The translations under genes were made by a program, and so were the position numbers. Shown piece by piece: positions 6,236 to 9,877 of a stretch of DNA of 9,877 bases. The stretch is from positions 1-9,877 of the forward strand of contig CAUQVP010000068.1 in assembly GCA_963521545.1 (NCBI GenBank). Reading direction: 5' to 3'. Every line of letters begins with the position of its first letter. Within the stretch, counting starts at the first letter, position 1. Source of the stretch: JABCPE02 sp963521545 (lineage in GTDB: Bacteria > Bacteroidota > Bacteroidia > Flavobacteriales > Weeksellaceae). Below the pieces are notes generated by a model, which saw only the letters and a program-made list of their open reading frames with translations, was not told the DNA's origin and did no database searches.

Positions 6236-8392
6236 GTGCAGATTTTACAAGACCATTTGAACGAGCTGGAATTTCCTAAATTATTGGAGGAAATCACGCC
6301 CTATGCATACTCGCCGAGAGTAGCCGAAAAGATATTAAACATACAGCCGCTTCCACAAAAAGAAGCGGAATTTTTGCTGAAAAAAACTTCGGAATATTTG
6401 TCTTCCTATGAGAGTGAAAATTTCATTCCCTTTGATGAGTATGAAGATATAGAAGAGCCTCTGAAACTGATGCTTATAGAAAATTTTAGGCTGGAAGCAT
6501 CGGCTTTTTTGAGAATCCGAAAAATTACCGAGCAAATAGGAAAGCTGCAATCGTTTTTCCCGAAATTCTCTGAAAATTTCCCGAATTTAGAAGAGGAAAT
6601 TAAAAATCTGGAATTTAGAAAAGAGATTATAGATAAAATTTCAGCGGTTTTCAATCGTTTTGGAGAAGTTAAAAACGAGGCATCGCCACTTTTGAAGGAA
6701 ATTCGTGAAAGCATTTCTATTGCTAAAAAAAATATTCAAGAAAACTTTAATAAATCCCTGAATCACTATGCCCAGCAGGATTTCCTTGATGAAATCCGCG
6801 AAAGTACGATAGAAGACCAAAGGGTTTTGGCAGTGAAATCAGGATTTAAAAAACGAGTTTCAGGGCGTGTTTTAGGAGTTTCCAAAACAGGTTCTATCAC
6901 ATATATCCAGCCTGACAGCGTTGTAAGGCACTATCACCAGCTACGCGAAAGTGAAGAGGAGCAGAAAAAGGAAGTGGATAGGATTTTGAGGATGCTGACA
7001 TCAGAAATCGCTGAATTTCATCCACAGTTATCAGATTATCAGGAGTATCTCTATAACCTTGATATCACGAGAGCAAAAGCAAAATTTGCTGAAAAAATCA
7101 ATGGAGTTTTACCTAAAATAAATACTCATAAAACTCTGAAACTTATCGATGCCTATCATCCGCTTCTTTGGCTGAGAAACACACAGGAAAACAAGGCGAT
7201 TTTTCCTCAGACGCTAGAGCTTTCGGAGCAAAATAGAATTATCTGTATATCAGGGCCTAATGCAGGTGGTAAGTCCATCACACTGAAGACTTTAGGACTG
7301 CTTCAGCTGATGATACAGTCAGGGATTTTAGTGCCTGTTCATCTGCGTTCGGAAATGTTTTTCTTTGATAAACTGATGACGGATATAGGTGATAATCAGT
7401 CCATTGAAAATCATCTTTCTACATATTCATCAAGGCTGAAAAAAATGAGCCGAATAGTGCGGGAAGCAGATGAGAATACATTATTGCTGATTGATGAATT
7501 TGGGACAGGGTCAGACCCTGAGCTTGGTGGAGCGCTGGCGGAGGCATTTTTGGAATTCTTTTATGAAAAAGAGAGTTTTGCAGTGATTACGACCCATTAT
7601 ACCAATATAAAACTGGTAGTGGAGCAGCTTCCTCACGCCCAAAATGCAGCGATGCTCTTTGATGAGGAAACGCTGGAACCGATGTATAAACTGGAAGTCG
7701 GTCAGGCAGGAAGTTCCTTTACTTTTGAGGTTGCTGAGAAGAACAATATCCCAAGATTTATCATCCATTCCGCGAAGAAAAAGATAGAAAGAGATGTGGT
7801 GAATTTGGATAAAACGATTGTCAAACTTCAACAGGAAAAATTTGAGGTTGAAAAACTAAAATCTGACCTTACTGAGAAACGAGAAATTACCCAAAACAAA
7901 CGAGAAAATCTCCAAAAACTGAACGAACAGCTTCAGCAGAAACTTTATAATTTTCAGAAACTCTACGAGGAGGAACATAGAAAATTACAATTTGGGACAA
8001 GAATACAGAGTTTCATAGATGATTACGCAAAAGGGAAGTCCCGAAAGGATATTGTGAAAGATTTTATCAAAATTTTGGAACAAGAGAAATTTAGAAAAAA
8101 CCAAAATACAGAGAAAATAGAAGCTGAAAAACTGAAAGTGGTAAAACGAAAAGTAACGCAGGAGCTGAAAAAAGAATCTGTGATACAGACCATAACAGAA
8201 ACTCAGGAAAAACTACAAGAACGAGAGAGAAAGGAAAGAGCCCTTTGGCTGAAAGTGGGACAGCGAGTACGAATCATAGGAAGCACAAGCACGGGAACGA
8301 TAGAAAAGATAGATTCCAAAACCAATAAAGCCACCATAAACTATGGTCTTTTCAAGACGCAGATAAGCACGGATGAGCTTGAAAGAGTGTGA
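6236..8392 (+). CDS. mutS2: MutS2-family ATPase lacking the Smr domain
   Basis: A 718-residue MutS-superfamily protein of the MutS2 branch, which has been linked to suppression of homologous recombination or to rescue of collided ribosomes in other bacteria. The N-terminal motif LNELEFPKLLEEI (9-20) is typical of MutS2, and the mismatch-recognition domain of MutS1 is absent. The core helical lever region (about 100-300) leads to an ATPase with Walker A GPNAGGKS at 340-347, Walker B LLLIDEFGTGSDP at 416-428 and THYTNIK at 453-459. A long charged coiled coil (about 515-670) follows, then a small KOW-like beta domain (about 672-716), where the protein ends. The C-terminal Smr nuclease domain found in the roughly 785-residue B. 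subtilis protein is missing, and no remnant follows the stop. GTG is the only plausible start: the frame closes at 6203-6205 and the next in-frame Met is residue 79. No Shine-Dalgarno sequence is seen. Confidence 0.92.
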   Translation: MQILQDHLNELEFPKLLEEITPYAYSPRVAEKILNIQPLPQKEAEFLLKKTSEYLSSYESENFIPFDEYEDIEEPLKLMLIENFRLEASAFLRIRKITEQIGKLQSFFPKFSENFPNLEEEIKNLEFRKEIIDKISAVFNRFGEVKNEASPLLKEIRESISIAKKNIQENFNKSLNHYAQQDFLDEIRESTIEDQRVLAVKSGFKKRVSGRVLGVSKTGSITYIQPDSVVRHYHQLRESEEEQKKEVDRILRMLTSEIAEFHPQLSDYQEYLYNLDITRAKAKFAEKINGVLPKINTHKTLKLIDAYHPLLWLRNTQENKAIFPQTLELSEQNRIICISGPNAGGKSITLKTLGLLQLMIQSGILVPVHLRSEMFFFDKLMTDIGDNQSIENHLSTYSSRLKKMSRIVREADENTLLLIDEFGTGSDPELGGALAEAFLEFFYEKESFAVITTHYTNIKLVVEQLPHAQNAAMLFDEETLEPMYKLEVGQAGSSFTFEVAEKNNIPRFIIHSAKKKIERDVVNLDKTIVKLQQEKFEVEKLKSDLTEKREITQNKRENLQKLNEQLQQKLYNFQKLYEEEHRKLQFGTRIQSFIDDYAKGKSRKDIVKDFIKILEQEKFRKNQNTEKIEAEKLKVVKRKVTQELKKESVIQTITETQEKLQERERKERALWLKVGQRVRIIGSTSTGTIEKIDSKTNKATINYGLFKTQISTDELERV

Positions 8393-8436
8393 TTTATTCC
8401 TTTGATAATTAGGTTTTTATCGAACGATAGGTTTCC

Positions 8437-8458
8437 TTGTAGACACTTTGTAGACACT
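8437..8458. repeat. Perfect 11-bp tandem repeat upstream of ung
   Basis: TTGTAGACACT occurs twice in immediate succession (8437-8447 and 8448-8458). Each copy contains TGTAGACA, a dyad of the form TGTnnACA, so two identical potential half-turn sites lie one helical turn apart on the same DNA face. They lie about 40-65 bp upstream of the predicted ung transcription start, a position typical of an activator site. No binding protein can be named. Confidence 0.6.
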
Positions 8459-8468
8459 TGATTTTTTC

Positions 8469-8495
8469 TTTGAAAGAACGAAAATTATAGATTTG
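8469..8495 (+). promoter_or_regulatory. Promoter of ung
   Basis: The -7 element TAGATTTG (8488-8495) matches TAnnTTTG exactly. A TTTG at 8469-8472 could act as the -33 element, with a 15-nt spacer that is a little shorter than the usual 17-23 nt. The predicted transcript would start near 8500 and have a leader of about 20 nt before the ATG at 8522. Confidence 0.55.
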
Positions 8496-8521
8496 CACTA
8501 ACAAAAAATTAGCATTTAATC

Positions 8522-9163
8522 ATGACTTGGACAGAGGTTTTAGCTCCGATAAAAAATACAGAATATTTTACTACACTTTGGGAAAAAGTAAAAGAGGAAT
8601 ATCAGACAACAAAATGTTTTCCTCCTAAAGATCAGGTTTTTAGGGCAATAGAGCTTACGCCCTTTGATGAGGTCAAGGTAGTGATTATCGGACAAGACCC
8701 GTATCATAATGATAATCAAGCAAATGGACTTTGTTTTTCAGTTTCGGATAAAGTTAAAGCACCGCCATCGCTTAAAAATATTTTTAAGGAGCTGGAAGAT
8801 GATTTAGGAATAAAGAAAACCTCTAACGAGCTGGAAATGTGGGCTAAGCAAGGAGTTTTACTCTTGAATGCTACGCTGACTGTACGGGCTCATGAGGCCA
8901 ACTCACATAAGGATTTGGGCTGGGAGCAGTTCACAGATTTCATCATTAAGGAAATTTCGGATAAAAAGGAGAATGTGGTTTTTGTGCTATGGGGTGCATT
9001 TGCACAGAAGAAAGCAGGATTGATAGATGCCAGCAAGCACTTTATCATTCAGTCTGCCCACCCATCGCCATTTTCCGTGCATAAGGGTTTTTTTGGAAGC
9101 CGTCCTTTTTCTAAAATCAACCAATTTTTGGAGGAAAAAGGTAAAGAACCAATAAATTGGTAA
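8522..9163 (+). CDS. ung: Uracil-DNA glycosylase, family 1 (UNG)
   Basis: This enzyme removes uracil from DNA, starting base-excision repair of deaminated cytosine or misincorporated dUMP. The 213 residues are close to the usual 220-230. Diagnostic motifs are present: the water-activating motif GQDPYH at 57-62 with catalytic Asp59, the PPSLKNIF loop at 81-88, uracil-recognition Asn116 in LLLNATLTV, VLWGAFAQ at 155-162 and the DNA-intercalation loop HPSPFS at 180-185 with catalytic His180. Two details differ from the E. coli pattern. The residue after HPSP, normally the Leu wedged into the DNA helix, is Phe184, and the loop after GQDPYH reads NDNQANG instead of GPGQAHG. Similar variants probably exist among relatives, and activity is expected. 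The gene has its own promoter, and the next gene follows 41 nt downstream on the same strand. Confidence 0.97.
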   Translation: MTWTEVLAPIKNTEYFTTLWEKVKEEYQTTKCFPPKDQVFRAIELTPFDEVKVVIIGQDPYHNDNQANGLCFSVSDKVKAPPSLKNIFKELEDDLGIKKTSNELEMWAKQGVLLLNATLTVRAHEANSHKDLGWEQFTDFIIKEISDKKENVVFVLWGAFAQKKAGLIDASKHFIIQSAHPSPFSVHKGFFGSRPFSKINQFLEEKGKEPINW

Positions 9164-9204
9164 TTTAAATATAAAGTATTGAAAATCAGATAAAAAATAA
9201 CATT

Positions 9205-9877
9205 ATGACAGAACAGCAGATTTTAAAGAAAATAGATGCTTGGGATGAGCAGGATAAAATCCAAGCTATTGTAGATTTTGTGGAGGGGCTTCCTGTGGAG
9301 CAGAGAACTACGCAGGTGCTGAGCGAGCTGGCTCGTGCCTATAACAATCTTTACTGGCTAGACCAGACAGAAGAAAACAAAAACCACCTAAGAAAAGCGA
9401 TAGAGGTGTTTAAATATTTAGAAGATGAACTTTCTGAAGAGGCAGCATGGAACTACCGTATTGGTTATTCTTATTTCTTTTTGGATGATAAAGCCAATGC
9501 TAGAAAGCACTTCGAGAAACATGAAGAACTGGGTGGATGTAACAATGCTTATGAATTCCTAAATTGGCTGAATATTGCAGAAAAAAAAGGAATTCCTACA
9601 TATGATGTATATACAGGAGGAAAAGGCGAGGTGGAATATGATTTAGAAGTTTTTGTAGACCTTTTAAAAGAAAAAGCACCTAAAATGGCTGAAAAACTGG
9701 GAAATCCTGCAACAGAAGCAGAAATATCTGCGCTGGAACAGAGACTAGGTTTTGAGCTTCCAGAATCTTTCAAACAGCTGCATAGAACTTTCAGCGGACA
9801 GAAACAAGATGTACCGTTTTTTGCAGTGGGAGAAGGGCAGAGTTTTGTAGGAATCAATGAAGTGGAGCAGGTTCAGG
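9205..9877 (+). CDS. TPR-like protein with a SMI1/KNR4 (SUKH) domain, truncated by the window edge
   Basis: An open frame begins at the ATG at 9205 (MTEQQILKKIDAWDEQDK) and runs without a stop to the end of the window, giving 224 residues. Residues about 1-130 are acidic and helical. LARAYNNLYWLDQTEENKNHLRKAI (split here as LARAYNNLYW at 42-51 and HLRKAIEVF at 61-69) and the stretch WNYRIGYSYFFLDDKANARKH (its core GYSYFFLDDKANA at 87-99) have the spacing of tetratricopeptide-like repeats. From about 165, the pattern ATEAEISALEQRLGFELPES (169-188) is the classic opening of a SMI1/KNR4 (SUKH) domain: a Glu/Leu-rich helix, then G-F-x-L-P. SUKH proteins include many immunity proteins against secreted toxins as well as regulators of unknown role, so no function is assigned. 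There is no Shine-Dalgarno sequence and no clear promoter in the 41-nt gap after ung, so it may be co-transcribed with ung. No toxin gene is visible. Confidence 0.85.
   Translation, partial: MTEQQILKKIDAWDEQDKIQAIVDFVEGLPVEQRTTQVLSELARAYNNLYWLDQTEENKNHLRKAIEVFKYLEDELSEEAAWNYRIGYSYFFLDDKANARKHFEKHEELGGCNNAYEFLNWLNIAEKKGIPTYDVYTGGKGEVEYDLEVFVDLLKEKAPKMAEKLGNPATEAEISALEQRLGFELPESFKQLHRTFSGQKQDVPFFAVGEGQSFVGINEVEQVQ

Larger units (their letters stand above)
8393..8521. other. Intergenic region between mutS2 and ung
   Basis: These 129 nt contain no credible reading frame. They hold a 12-bp palindrome TATCGAACGATA (8418-8429), flanked by two copies of AGGTTT (8411-8416 and 8429-8434). An 11-bp tandem duplication (8437-8458) and the ung promoter (8469-8495) follow. 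No convincing intrinsic terminator for mutS2 is visible. Confidence 0.6.

Noticed and set aside
6236..8392. Classical mismatch-repair MutS (MutS1)
   Set aside because: There is no N-terminal mismatch-recognition domain with its Phe-x-Glu motif. Length, N-terminus and C-terminal KOW-like domain fit MutS2.
9549..9857. A 102-residue minus-strand reading frame at the right edge
   Set aside because: It is antisense to the TPR/SUKH gene, whose plus-strand frame is open throughout and has clear domain patterns. The minus product is Ser/Pro/Phe-rich and featureless.
1..9877. CRISPR arrays, tRNA or rRNA genes, insertion sequences and phage genes
   Set aside because: No spaced direct-repeat series, cloverleaf structure, transposase or phage protein is visible on either strand.

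Overview
The window looks like chromosomal core sequence from a flavobacterium (phylum Bacteroidota), possibly from the Chryseobacterium/Riemerella/Elizabethkingia side of the group; the genus is a guess. The DNA is AT-rich, start codons mostly lack Shine-Dalgarno sequences, and several genes are preceded by the Bacteroidota-type -7 element TAnnTTTG. The ftsK-lolA-lptG gene order and the protein families fit the same assignment. I see no insertion sequence, prophage, CRISPR array, tRNA or rRNA gene, and no broken gene.

Left half (minus strand, about 4752 down to 160): a tight cell-envelope/cell-division operon. ftsK (DNA translocase at the division septum) is followed after 19 nt by a lolA-type periplasmic lipoprotein carrier. 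The lolA stop codon shares one base with the start codon of an LptF/LptG-family permease of the lipopolysaccharide transporter. A likely bidirectional terminator (95-131) lies just past the permease gene. The first about 115 nt may hold the tail of a converging plus-strand gene, but this is weak.

Centre (4753-4845): a 93-nt divergent promoter region with one TAnnTTTG element facing each way, serving ftsK to the left and the pyrimidine gene to the right.

Right half (plus strand): a fused orotate phosphoribosyltransferase/OMP decarboxylase gene (UMP synthase, PyrE-PyrF order) whose sequence resembles the animal/plant enzyme and not the usual separate bacterial proteins. It is followed by a mutS2-like gene that starts with GTG and lacks the C-terminal Smr nuclease domain, then ung (uracil-DNA glycosylase), which has its own promoter and an upstream 11-bp tandem repeat. 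The last gene is cut by the right edge and encodes TPR-like helices followed by the start of a SMI1/KNR4 (SUKH) domain.

Functionally, the right half combines UMP synthesis, a MutS2 ATPase and uracil repair; the left half combines chromosome segregation with outer-membrane lipid and lipoprotein transport. I found no clear evidence of an undescribed multi-gene system. The points most worth following are the eukaryote-like UMP synthase fusion, the Smr-less MutS2 with a possibly leaderless GTG start, the repeat upstream of ung, and the SUKH gene at the right edge, whose partners lie outside the window.
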